Assembly: GCF_004337985.1 (NCBI RefSeq)
Contig: NC_043743.1
Location: 4,046,580 to 4,110,579, forward strand
DNA length: 64,000 nucleotides
Reading direction: 5' to 3'
Origin: Pyricularia pennisetigena
Taxonomy: Eukaryota > Ascomycota > Sordariomycetes > Magnaporthales > Pyriculariaceae
Shown here: piece after piece, positions 47,331 to 59,704 of the stretch
Position numbering within the stretch: position 1 is the first letter of the stretch
Layout: every line of letters begins with the position of its first letter
The notes under the pieces: model-generated
What the model saw: only the letters and a program-made list of their open reading frames with translations
Database searches by the model: none
What the model was told of the DNA's origin: nothing
Made by a program: the position numbers and the translations under genes

Positions 47331-48669
47331 CGTTAAACAAAAATGCAAAGGTTTGATCTTATTTATTATATTGTCAGGTGGCAAACATATGATGAAGAAA
47401 GGAAAATAATATATCGAAGTCGGACGATATTATCAGAGGGAAACTTAAAATGCAAGTGAAACAAGATGGTAAAACTATCGAATGTTCATGGTTAGGTTCA
47501 TGAAAAAAAATAATCGGTACGGGAAGTTCATATTATATAGTGGTGAACCCTCCCATACTAAAATAAACTTCCGATTCTAAAAACATTTTCAATTATTTAT
47601 TTATATTTATACCGTTGGATCACATGCGGTACACAGAGTTTCCTAATATTTATAACTACGTCGTCCATGCCCAATGACGAAATTAAAGTTTAGGAATCTC
47701 AAATAAAACTAGCGCGGCGCAGCGGGTAAAGCCTGGAATAGTATCATAGTGATTTAATACGGGATAAATTGAATTATATAAGTTGAAAAACCCTAGTTTC
47801 AGGGCTTATCCTAGAACGAACGCTCGGCAATTGATCCATTTCGTGGTTCAATTGCGGCGTTAGTTGTACCTGTGGGTCAGGTCTACCCAAGGTCGCCCTT
47901 ATTTTTAATCTGAGGACAGTTTGTCGAATCTCGCCGCTTATGGCGGTATTTTCATCAATTCAGCGACTAATATTCCGTTATGAAGAAATAAATAAAAATC
48001 GTAAAAATAAACAGGTTGCATATTGGATATAGCATCTAGTTCCGCTTTTGATAACGATTTAATCTTTATTTTTATCTATCATAATGGCCGAAATCGATAC
48101 CACCTGCCCTTAATTCGCTTATGGTGGTACTATATTTTCGATTTCTTTTATATTATCTAATTTTTTATCCAAATTTTGACGTTTTTGCACGTGGAGGATG
48201 GTGTGCATTTATACAACGCTATATTGGATTCTGGTATATATATGGGATTATGTTAGCCTTTGAGTAAGCGGATAGGTAAAATATATTAATTATTATATGA
48301 AGTTTACAATGGAAACGATTTTATATTTTTACCAATTTTAACGTATATTCAGGGCTTAACCTAGTAAGAACGTTCCGCAATTAACCCACTTCGTTAGTCT
48401 CGGTGCTCATACACCCCTGCGGGGTCCGAGCGCTCCATGTACTTTTTAGCCATATAGTTTTTCGACTAATTACATTGGCCGAAAAGATCGCGTTCGTTCT
48501 GGTCTAAGGAAAATTTGTCAATTTTCGCCGCTTATCGCGGGTATTTATACTATATTCGCACTACAACAGCAAAAAAGACAGTGTAACCACAGTATGCATT
48601 CAAATATTCGAATAATGAGAGAAATAAAATTCGTAAAAATATAGGGTAGCCTGCGTTGTAACATATGAT
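47331..48669. repeat. AT-rich region with fragments of the 1.86-kb element
   Basis: After about 450 bp of AT-rich DNA without recognisable content, an incomplete plus-orientation fragment starts TAGTTTCAGGGCTTA at about 47,793 and runs to about 48,340. A minus-orientation end fragment (TTAGTCTCGGTGCTCA) starts near 48,395. Neither has coding capacity. Confidence 0.6.
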
Positions 48670-48678
48670 TTTTTTACC

Positions 48679-50544
48679 TAGTCTCAGTGCTCAGACTAGA
48701 CCCCCCTGCTTCGCAGTGGGGACCGAGCGCTCCATGTACCTTTCAGCCACATGGCTTTTCGACCAATTATATTGGCCGAAAAGATCGCGCTCGTTCTAAT
48801 CTGAGGACATTTTGTCGCATTTCGCCGTTTATGGCGGTACCACCAACGATAATTTGTCGCATTTCGCCGTTTATAACGGTATTATTAATAATATACCTAA
48901 TATTGCGATATCGCTAATTATTGTTTTATTAACATAACGATAATTTGTGGTATTTTGCCGTTTATAGCGGGTATATACAAAATATTCGCATTATAATGGC
49001 AAAAGAAAATAATATACCCATAGCATGCAATTAAATATTCGAATAAAAGAATAAATAAAAATTATAAAATATATAGTATTTTGCGTTAAATTCATTGGAG
49101 TTTGTTAATTATTTGAATGCCGGCCGCGTCTTTATAGCCACTGTATTTGGAAAAATATTAAAATATTAACTAAAATTTGTAATTTTTCATTATATTTAAT
49201 TTTTAGTTTAAATAACGGTATGTAAAATTGATTTTAAACAAAATTACATTATTTAAAGCTTAGTAAACCTAATATTGCAAAATGCATGCAATTATTGATT
49301 AAACCAAAAGTTTTATTAGTATTTTTATATAAATTAACAATTTGTTAACAAATTAAATAATTTACGCAAATATTGGTAAAATGAAAATATTTTGACTTAA
49401 TACATTCTTTAATCAATTTGCTATTAAATTTTATATGAGTTCTTTTTTTATAAATTTTATTTAATTAAATAAAGTAAAAAATACAAAAAGAACATAAATT
49501 TAGCATTTCTTTATATAAATAAATAAAAAGGGCCGGTATTGTAAATCGGGTTTTACGTTAACGTTTATTTATATATATAATCCACTTTTTCAAATTTTGG
49601 TTTTATTAATGTTAAAATTGGTAAAAATGTAAAAGCATTTCGATTGTAAAATATATATAAAATTGGATATATTTTACCTATCCGCATTTTTAACGGCCTA
49701 TATAACTAAATATACGTACAAAAATGTGATATTATATTAAATATATATATGCCACCCCCCACGAGCAAAAACCACAGAATTTGGCTGCAAAACAAAAATA
49801 ATATAAAATTAAGCAAAAAAAGCAAAAAGATTTATAAAATACACATTTAGCATTTCTTTTTATTAAACAGTTTTGAAAACCAATATTGTACGTAGGACTG
49901 GATTTGGACGTTTGTTTATATACGTAATCGAATCTTTGAAATTTTGGTTTTACTATCGGTAAAATTGGTAAAAATATAAACGAGTTTCGATTGTAAATTA
50001 TATATAAAAAAGTATATACTTTGCCTATCCGCTTATTTAGCTGCTTATATAATATGGTATATGCACCAAAATTTTGTGTATCGATAAATAAACATATACG
50101 ACCCTCCACGTGCAAGAATTATAAAATTTGGTCAAAAATTAAAAATAATATTAAAAAAAATCGAAAATCGAAAAAAAAGTCGAAAAAACAGTACCGCCAT
50201 AAACGGATTAAGGGCAGGTGGTATCGAATTCGGCCATTATAACAAATAAAAAAATAAATCGAATCGCTGCTAATAGCGGTATTAAACGCTATTTTCAACG
50301 ATATTTTATTTTTTCAATATTGTGCATGGTTGTGGAATAATAAAGGAGTTTCGGTCGCAAAAAGGCCAAAAATACCGCCATAAACGGCGAAAATCGACAA
50401 ATTGTCCTCAAACCTAAACCAAAGCGTTTTTTGGATGGACCCACAAATACATTGCAAAACCGCAATTAAACCACGAAATGGAGCGAAACGAACGAAATAG
50501 ATTAATTGTGGAATTTTGGGCTTTAAGGATAAACCTTAAAACTA
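48679..50544 (-). mobile_element. 1.86-kb non-coding TIR element, full-length inverted copy
   Basis: Full-length relative to the copy at 29,274 but in the opposite orientation. It starts TAGTCTCAGTGCTCA with the CCCCCCTGCTTCGCAGTGGGG block and ends with the RIP-degraded counterpart of GCCCTGAGACTA at 50,544. Length is 1,866 bp against 1,865 for the first copy. No matching 9-bp flanks are seen, so it may have been rearranged after insertion. It contains no real gene. Confidence 0.75.
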
Positions 50545-50787
50545 ACGTGGCCCTAAATAAGCATTTTATTTACGTTATATAATAGGTTTTCCAATATGGG
50601 TTAGCTTTTATTGGGTAAAATTTATTGTTTGGGTTAACGAGGGGTAATTGTTCGTTACTATTAAGGCGCAAAATGCATGGACGTAACGGGAATTAAATTT
50701 GCGACCTATTCGGAGGTCGGCGCTATACGGGATTTTATAACCTGTTAATTATACCGCTGTTTAATTGGCTACGCGCATAAAAAATGC
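50545..50787. other. Short AT-rich spacer between two inverted element copies
   Basis: About 240 bp with no open frame. Its middle (about 50,690-50,730) faintly recalls the 3' half of a tRNA in reverse complement but cannot be supported. Confidence 0.4.
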
Positions 50788-52658
50788 AACCGACTGTAAT
50801 TTTAAGGTTTATCCCTAAAACCCAAAATTCCACAATTAAACGTAATTTAATTGCGGTTTTGCAATGTATTTGTGGGTCCATCCAAAAAACATTTTGGTTT
50901 AGGTTTGAGGACAATTTGTCGATTTTCGCCGTTTATGGCGGTATTTTTGGCTTTTTTTCGACCGATATTCCTTTATTATTCTATAACCACGCAAAATATT
51001 AAAAAAAGAAAATATTGTTGAAAATAGCGTTTAATACCGCTATTAGCAGCGATTTAATTTATATTTTTATTTATTATAATGGCCGAATTGGATATTACCC
51101 GCCTTTAATCCGTTTATAGCGGTACTGTTTTTTCGATTTTTTTTTCGATTTTCGATTTTTTTTAATATTGTTTTTAATTTTTCACCAAATTTTATAATTT
51201 TTGCACGTGGAGGGTCGTATGTATATATATATATATATATATATCGTCGTCATAAATTCTAATGCATATACCGGATTAAATAAACAGTTAAATAAGCGGA
51301 TAGGTAAAGTATATATTTTTTTATATATAATTTATAATCGAAATTCGTTTATATTTTTACCAGTTTCAACGATAATAAAACCAAAATTTCAGAGATTCGA
51401 TAAGGTATATAAACAAACGTCCAAATCCAATTTAACCCATAACATCGGCTTTAAAAGCTATTTAATAAAAGAAAATGCTAAATGTATATTTTAAAAATCT
51501 TTTTGCTTTATATAATTAATTTTATATTATTTTTGTTATGCAGCCAGATTTTATAGTTTCAGCACGTGAGGAGTGGCATTTATAAATGTAATATAATATT
51601 ACAATTTGGTACGTATATCCGATTATATAAGCCGTTAAATATGCGGATAGGTAAAGTATATTTAATTTTATATATATTTTATAATCGAAATACTTTTACA
51701 TTTTTACCAATTTTAACATTAATAAAACCAAGGTTTGAGGAAATGGATTACGTATATAAACAAACGTCAACGTAAAATTTGATCTATAATACCAGCCCTT
51801 TTTATTTTTTATATTAATAAATGCTAAATTTGTATTATATTTATGTTTTTTGTTTAATCTAATTAAATAAAATTTATAAGTAAAAGTTAAATAAAATTTA
51901 TCAATAAACCGATAAAAGAATGCATGGATTGAAAATTCTTTTAATTTTATCTATATTTGCGTAAATTATTTAGTTTTTTAACAAATCGTTAATTAATATA
52001 AAAATATCTATAAAATTTCTGTTTTAATCGATAACTGCATGCATTTTGCAATATCAGGTATGCTAGCTAATGAATTTGGTAATTAGAATTAAAATTAATA
52101 TTATATACCATTATTTAAAATGAAAATTAAATATAATGAAAAATTACAAATTTCACTCAATATTTTAATATCTGTCCAAATACAGTGGCTATTAAAACGC
52201 GGCCGGCGTTCAAATAATTAACAAACTCCAATAAATTCAACGCAAATTACTATATATTTTAATAATAATTATTAGTTTTTTTATTTAAATATTTAATTGC
52301 ATATTATGGTTATAACATTTTCTTTTACCATTATAATGCGAATATATTGTATATTTATCGCTATGAACGGCAAGATACCACAGACTATCTTTATATTAAT
52401 AAAACAATTATTAGCAATATCGCAATATTAGGTATATTATTAATAAAACCGTTATAAACGGCGAAATGCGATAAATTATTGCTGGTGGTACCGCTATAAA
52501 CGGTGAATTGCGACAAAATGTCCTCAGATTAAAACGAGCGCGATTTTTTCGGCCAATATAATTGGTTGAAAAACCATGTGGTTAAAAGGTATATAAAACG
52601 TTCGGTCCCCACTGCGGAGCAGGGGGGTTTAGTTTGAGCATTGAGATTAAACCGACTG
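50788..52658 (+). mobile_element. 1.85-kb non-coding TIR element, complete copy with 9-bp target duplication
   Basis: The element proper is 50,797-52,649 (1,853 bp). Its ends are the RIP-mutated forms of TAGTCTCAG (TAATTTTAA) and its complement (TTGAGATTA). The nine bases AACCGACTG occur on both sides (50,788-50,796 and 52,650-52,658), a perfect target duplication. Internal landmarks are in the same order as at 29,274-31,138: GGACAATTTGTCG, the GCCGTTTATGGCGG palindrome, and the C-box near the right end (CTGCGGAGCAGGGGGG). No coding capacity. Confidence 0.82.
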
Positions 52659-55242
52659 CATTTTACGTGCGGTCGCAGGGCTTTTATAGGGCCTGTTTTT
52701 AATATATATATATATATATACCATACCCACGTGTAAAAACGATAAAATCTGGCTGCAAAACAAAAATAACATCAAATTAATTAAATAAAGTAAAAACATT
52801 TATAAAATATATATTTAGTATTTTATATTATTAAAAAGCTTTTAAAGCCAATATTATGTATTGGATTGAATTTAAACCTTTGTTTATATTCGTAATTTAA
52901 TCCCTGAAGCTTTAGTTTTATTATCGTTAAAATTAGTAAAAATATAAACAAATTTTAATTGTAAATTATATATGCAAAATATATATTTTGCCTATCCGCT
53001 TATTTAACTGTTTATATAATACAATATATATACCAAAACTTATTACAACGGTAGATATATATATATACGACCCTCCACGTGGAAAAAGTATAGATTTGGT
53101 TAAAAATTCAAAATAATGTTAAAAAAAATCGAAAATCGAAAAAAAAATCGAAAAAACAGTACCGCCATAAACGGAGAAAGGGCAGGTAATATCGAATTCG
53201 GCCGTTATAACAGATAAAAAAATAAATTAAATCGCTACCAATAGCGGTATTAAACGCTATTTTCGACGATATTCTTTTTTTTAATATTTTGCGTAATTGT
53301 GGAATAATAAAGGAGTTTCGGTCGAAAAAAGGCCAAAAATACCGCTATAAACGGCGAAAATCGATAAATTGTCCTTAAACCTAAACCAAAACGTTTTTTA
53401 AATAAACCTATAAATATATTGCAAAACCGTAATTAAATTACGAAATGGAGCGAAGCGAACGGAATAAATTAATTGTAGAGTTTTGGGTTTTAGGGATAAA
53501 CCTTAAAATTAATAAAATCCATATAATAGCTAAAATATTTGTTTAAATAACTTTAAAGTTAATTCCTAAAGCCCAAAACTTAACAATTAATCCATTTCGT
53601 TCGTTTCGTTCCATTTCGTAATTTCAATGTTTAAATTAAACCCCCCTGTTCCGCAATGGGGACCGAACGTTCCATATACTTTTTAGCCACATGGTTTTTC
53701 GACCAATTATATTAGCCAAAAAAAATCGCGTTCGTTTTAGTTTAAGGATATTTTATCGCATTTCGCCGTTTATAACGGTATTATTAATAATATACCTTTT
53801 AATTATATGCGTTATTTAGCATATAATAGGTCCACTTTTATTTATATATAAGCTATAATAAATAGTGCCGAAATGGGGTTATTGGGGCTGTTGGATTTTC
53901 TATTATATTTTGTATATATGGTGCAGGAGTTGCGATTTAAAGTTAGCGAATGGGGTTTTACCCTGTACCGGGTTTTATACCCACCCTGCATTTACGAATT
54001 AATTACCCTGTATTTAATTGAAATTTTTACCAAATTAGCAAATTAGTGCGAACCTAAAAATGGTTTGTATAAAAATAAAGGTGTTTTTTTAACAACGTAT
54101 ACAAAATAATTTTTCGGAAAATCGTGTGCGGTACCGCAACGCTTTCTGGCGTGCGGACCCCCATTTCGATGTCGGAAAATATGTAAGGGAGATAAAACAA
54201 AATTTCCCCCACCAATAAATTAAATTTATTAATCCAAAAATTAGTAAATAATATAATGTATTTAAATTTTATAATTACAGGTTTTTACAACGCAATTAGC
54301 ATTACGTCGCATTTAGGTTAATATTTAACCCCCTATTAACAACCCATATTATTAACAGGTAATAAGCCCGGAAAAGTTTTAATTTATGTATTAAAATGCA
54401 TTTTGCATCGCTGGAAAGCTTGAAATTTAGCTTTTAATTTGGTTATTATCGCATTTTTACAGCACGTATATTGGCGAAAATATTGCTGTTTTTGTGCAAA
54501 ATTATTGGGGTTAGGCGCTAATTCAGCACCTAACCCCCCTATATTTACAATGGGGATCGTTAAAAATTAACGTTCGATTCAGGCTTTTTTAAATACTGCA
54601 GCGATCGTTTATATTGCAAATCCAAAATTTTTGGTATAATTTTTGTGGATCGTGCACGCTATTGTAATTGGTTCAAATTTTCAATAGGGTTTACGCTAGC
54701 GAATTAGGGCCAAAAACCCCTATATCCGTTCGCTAATAACCCATTAAATCGTAATGCGTTTAATAGGGTTTATAATAGCCCAAAAGCCCATTAGCGGAAT
54801 TACGTTAATAATTAATTTACTTTACACGATATTTTGCAATTTACCCTGCACGATATTTTGCAGTTTACCCTGCACCTATTTAACGAATTAAATTCGTTAC
54901 GTGAATTTGGATTAGTATAAATATTAGGGCACCCATTAATTGGGGATTTTAGGGATTCCAACCCTGTATTTTAATGGATTTTAACCACTAAAAATAGCAA
55001 TAAACCCTATAATTGGTAATAACAGGCCTATACCCGTTAAAAGGCAAACGGTATAACAAATCCTAAATTAAATAAGGTATTTACCTTTAAATAATTAGGT
55101 TAATTAACTATAGCTATAAATTAGCGAATTGCAACTATAATTTAAGTTACCCTATAATGGAAAACAGCCCTATATCGGGCCTTCCAGGCCCAATTCCAAC
55201 AGATAGGGGGCCTAAACCCAGCCTAAACGAAGTTTTAACTGT
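50841..55242 (+). repeat. Left arm of a giant inverted repeat
   Basis: This 4.4-kb segment reappears in reverse complement at 59,620-64,000 in the same order with only small length differences and mostly transition differences. From the outside inward it contains most of the 1.85-kb element copy, a second partial inverted copy (about 52,700-53,790), then about 1.4 kb of the 5' region of a copia-type element including the first 28 codons of gag (55,157-55,242, starting MENSPISGLPGPIP). The match stops at about 55,242. Confidence 0.85.
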
Positions 55243-55440
55243 GAACATGGCTAGCACAGGGCTAATTATATTAGCTACCCTGCATTCTTTTATAACGGCT
55301 AGCACGGGCTAGTTTTATTAGTCACCCTGCATCGAATAAATAAATAAATGACAAATAAAACGTATACGCGTTTATACACACAAAGCTTTATATATTACGT
55401 TTTTGTTCATAGTTTCAACAACAAAACAAATACGTCATAT
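55243..55440. other. AT-rich spacer with a short tandem duplication
   Basis: Two near-copies of a GGCTAGCAC...TTAGCTACCCTGCAT-type unit (about 55,248-55,342) follow the end of the inverted repeat arm. No gene. Confidence 0.45.
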
Positions 55441-55897
55441 TTAATCTAGCTTAGTGGTATAATGCACGTACCATAATCTATATCATATATACGTTGAAGT
55501 GCGTGTGTTCGAATCCCGTTGTGGTCGCAGATTTTCTGTGCATGCATAAGCACAATAGGCCGTTAGGCTCAATGGGCCGTTAGACTCAATAGGTCGGCAG
55601 GTCAGTTACATGAATAAGGCCAAGTCATGTGACGTGACCCCGCATTCCGGACATCCGGATCGAAGATCTGCACCTACGGATTCGAATACGTAATTCACAA
55701 CTTAGCCTTAGATACATCACCTTCATACCTTCATCGATTCAACGATTAAACGAATCGATTGTGCAACAATATATTATCTCTATTACCCGCTAGCAGACGG
55801 TTATCTGCCATTTAAACGTTCCATCAGCCTTATACGTGATCCACTTTTCCCCACGTTCAAGATTAAGCTTATTCTATCTCATAACCTCCTCACATTG
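55441..55897 (+). mobile_element. GC-normal segment with tRNA-like head, possible SINE
   Basis: About 450 bp of nearly balanced composition embedded in RIP-degraded DNA. Its head has an RNA polymerase III-type A box (TAGCTTAGTGG, 55,447-55,457) and B box (GTTCGAATCCC, 55,507-55,517) 60 bases apart, with a potential anticodon-type stem between them. The 3' part (TGTGGTC) has no complementary 5' acceptor strand, so it is not an intact tRNA gene. Three imperfect 17-bp tandem units follow at 55,554-55,604 (AATAGGCCGTTAGGCTC type). The segment abuts the broken end of the copia reverse transcriptase at about 55,898. A tRNA-derived SINE or a solo LTR remnant are the main options. Confidence 0.45.
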
Positions 55898-58800
55898 ACC
55901 TGTAAAAAACCCCTAACAACAAGTTTAGCTTTGTATTTTATAGGTTTATTATTTTCATCCTTTTTCAATTTAAATACCGGCCGGGTAGAAACGAGTTTAC
56001 GGCCTGTAGGTAATTTAATTTTAGGGATAAAACGGAAGGTTTTTGCAATAACGATTTGGTCGAATTTAAACGTTAAAACAGCTAGCCATTTAGCATTTTC
56101 AGGGCTATTTAAGGCCTGTTGGTAATTATTTGGTTTACCATTTTTAGTGGGCTTTTTCTTGATTTCTTTTGGCTTAAAATCAAAAATAATGCACGTAATT
56201 TATATCCATTAAATTTGGGTTTTCGAACTGCGAATTTAACTGCATATTCTGTATTTTAGGTGCTAAAAACACCGGAATTTCCGTTGTTTTAGGTATTGGA
56301 TTAGGTACCGCTACCATTATAGGCTTTGGGGGGCGAACGGTAAGTTATACAGGCCTGGCGGGCATTATATTTATAGGGCTTAAATACCCTGTAACGGGTG
56401 GTAATTACTTTGTACCCGGTGGTAAATGCCCTATATTTTCAGAGTTTTTTAGGGGATAATTATCCGTTGGAACGCTGTTAATTTCGTTTTCAAATTCAAA
56501 AGTAAAATCCCCTTTTAAATTTGTATTTTCCCTTTATAAAATCTGTAGCGTTTCCCCTGGAATAGCCAAATTTTCAGCGGTTATACCCTTTGTAACTTTG
56601 ACGGTAAAGGTTTTGTATACGGCCCGTTTAGTGGGTGCGTAAACCAACGCTATAAAACTTAATAAATGGGTTAAAAATTTCACCGTTTCGGTGCGGGGAA
56701 CCAATTTATTAGATTTTTGGCGTTTTTCCAACGGTATAATAACCTGGTATACAGTACCAATAACCCGAAAATACCCTAAACTGGGTTTATGCGGTAATCC
56801 AAATTGGAATTCGGAATAAAATTCTTCGTAAGGTGTTAAATCCCTATTAGTTACCGTTGTACGGTTAATTAAATTAACCACGGCAAATAGTAAATAACAT
56901 TATAAATATAATGGTAAACCCGCCGTTATAATGGTAGACCGAAGTTTATCCAAAATAACTTTAACGGACCGTTCAGTTAATCCGTTTTGGCCGTGGTTAT
57001 AGGGATTCGAAATGCTAAAATTAATATTTTTATTTATAAACCAATTTTGAAAATCTGTATTAACTTTATACCCCCCATCGAAGTGAAAATTCAGGGGGTA
57101 GCGCCCGTACGTAGCCTTAAAGCCCTAAAAAAGCTTTTAATAGCCACTAAAACCGTAAATCCGGTTTAAGGTTTTAGTGGGATAAACTACCGAAAACGTA
57201 ATTTTCGGTCCACTAATAATAAAAATACGGGTTTTTTATTGTAAGGATTAGGTTTAAAAGTCACTGTATCACCATTTATAAAATCGAAAATATTAGGGGG
57301 TGTAAGGAGTACGACCTTATTTGTACGGCTAGTAAAAATGGTTTTAATATAAGCAATATAGGTAATTGCCCTAATTTTGTCGAAATTAGGTAAACCTTTT
57401 GTAATTTTAGCGGTTTTTTTTAGCAATAATAACCCTATATACCCCAGACGCCTGTGTTATAACAGGGTTTTTTAAGCCTGGATTTCGTTACAATTACCTG
57501 TAATTCCGTTTTTTTTAAGGGTTAACCAACCGTCCGTAGTCCGTTTTAGGCCTAAAGGGAGGTAATTTATAGGGGCCTGCTCTAAATACGATAATAAAAA
57601 AGGTTTAATAACGGATTTTTTATGTGGGAAACCCCCTTTTTTTCGGAAATAATCCTTTTTATATTAGGTTGTATAAAAGGGTTATTTAACGGTGTGCCGG
57701 GCCTACGGGGCCCAATTTCACGTGGATTTTTAGGGTTTTTACCGCTAAGTTTTTGCGTTACAGGTGAATTTACGGCTATTTCCGTATTTTATTCGGGATT
57801 TAACTTTTCCGTTACCGTATTTTTTTCCGGTTCCGAATTGGTGTAAATTTTATAATCCTCGTAATTTTCGGGGTTTATATTATTTAATTTTATTTCCAAC
57901 GGGGTTACGTACCCTTTTATAACCTTTTGTAAAGACATATTAAAAACGGTGTTATATTTACCTGTTACACAGGCGTAATTCGAATTTTTTGGTATATTTC
58001 GAATAAGGATATCGCACTTTTTAACCTTTAAATAAAACAAATGTTCAACGGTATTTAAACGTCCCCACGTTTTGCAATCTTTATCGTACAGGGTATTTTT
58101 TAATAATACGCCCCCTATATTATAATATATAAAGCCACTAACGATATTTGTTCCAAACGAGGGGATATATAAAACGTTATTTAACGTAATTTTTTTAAAT
58201 TCGTCAGTTTTTTGGCTGTAACGGACCTGTATTTTTACAGTTCCGGTACCTATAGGTCTAACAGGGCCACCTCCTGTACCGATTTCGACTGTAAAGCCGG
58301 GGTTATAATCGGTAAAAGATTGCTTATTTGCAAAAATATGGTACGTGTTACCTGTATGGTACAGGATAGGGTAACCTAGTTTCCATAATTTAGGGTTTTT
58401 TTTTTACCCCGCGTTTAAGTTTCGTTTTAACCCTAAACTTAGCTGCTAAAACCTGTGGTTTTAGCGTTTTACCGGTATCGGTTTCCGAATCCGAATCAGA
58501 AGGTAATTTTATAATTCCGTTAATAGCGGAATTAACCTCCGGTTCCAGGGCGTTATGCGTTGCGCCTTCGTTAACGTCACCTGGAATCGAACCCGTAAAA
58601 AATTCGAAATTTATAAAAATTATGGACGTTCCAGCTATTAATTCGCTGGAGTTGGAGGATTTAATATTTTTTGCAAAAACAAAATCCGAATTAAAGTTTT
58701 TACTTTTTTTCGTGATTTAGAGGTGTTTTCCTGCCCATTATTTTCCTTTTTAGCGCTTTTTTTAACGTTTTTTTACCCGATTTTTTGCCTTTAAACCTAT

Positions 58801-59704
58801 AATTAGCGGTTTTAACCGTTATAAAGCCTGAAATCGAATTTTCGGATATAAAATCCGCCATAAGGTATTGCAAATTTAATTTTTCCGAATTTTGGTTTAT
58901 TGCCTGCAAGGCCCGTTGGGTATTGCGTTAGTATTCGGTCCAAATAGGGAATATCCCCTCCAAGGCCCGTAAATATTGATTTCGAACGTTTACGGGGTTA
59001 ATTTGCACGTTGGTATTCGTTAATTTAGCTACCAGTAAATTAAAACGGTTGTTAAACTCAGGTATTGTTCCTTTAAATTTCGAAAAATTTAAGGCGTGGA
59101 ATTCCCGATATAGTAAATTTGGATTAATTTTGGGTGCAACGGAATAGCTACTTTTCAGGGCTTTATACACCGTTACGGGGCTGGAATACCATGCAATAAA
59201 TTTTAAAGGTTTTTTGGTTAAACTGTTTTTTATAAGCAATAATAGGATTAACTGCTCGTATTCCGGTAAAGTATAGCCAGTTTCATGGTTGGTAATAAAT
59301 TCCGCTGCGTTTATAGCCCTAAATTGTACTATTAACGCCTGTTTCCACAAATCGTAATTGCTAGCCCCTATTAATTTACAATTTTCGGGGAAGGAAAATA
59401 CCCGTTTCGATAGTTTTTTACCTATCCCGTCATTTAAAATTAGGTTATTAGGTGGATTAGGGGGCGCGGTAACGGGTTTGCCTTCCCAATTACCGTTAAG
59501 ATTAGTGGAATTACCGTTTCTTATAGTTAACAGGGTAGTTAATTGTTAAATTGTCCTTTGAAATTGATCCACTTGCGTAGTTAACGCTTTTAATTGCAGG
59601 TTTTGGGCCTGTAATTTAGCGGTTAAAATTTCGTTTGGGTTGGGTTTAGGCCCCCTATTTATTGGAATTGGGCCTGGAAGGCCCGATATAGGTCTGGTTT
59701 CCAT
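55898..59704 (-). mobile_element. Ty1/copia gag-pol relic, truncated in reverse transcriptase
   Basis: Minus-strand frames, broken by stops, spell a copia polyprotein. Gag starts at 59,704 (METRPISGLPGPIPI) and continues with NCKLIGASNYDLWKQALIVQ (about 59,390-59,330) and FNNRFNLLVAKLTNTNVQ. A protease/pre-integrase region follows (about 58,330-57,950; IGTGTVKIQV, NNVLYIPSFGTNIVSG). Integrase has FLLLVDRKLRFR (about 57,220-57,190) and the well-preserved NPYNHGQNGLTERSVKVILDKL (about 57,010-56,945), with VVNLINRTTVTNRDLTPYEEF after it. The N-terminal RT segment is FKLKKDENNKPIKYKAKLVVRGFLQ (about 55,975-55,900). RT stops right there; its catalytic YxDD part and RNase H are missing. AT content and stops fit RIP. 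The gag start lies inside the right arm of the giant inverted repeat. Confidence 0.82.

Noticed and set aside
50690..50730. Sequence that could be the RIP-mutated 3' half of a tRNA in reverse complement
   Set aside because: No A box, no acceptor stem, and the B-box match requires assuming several mutations.
55447..55530. Functional tRNA gene with an intron
   Set aside because: A and B boxes and an anticodon-type stem exist, but the 3' acceptor strand has no complementary 5' partner and the T stem has a mismatch. Described as tRNA-like instead.
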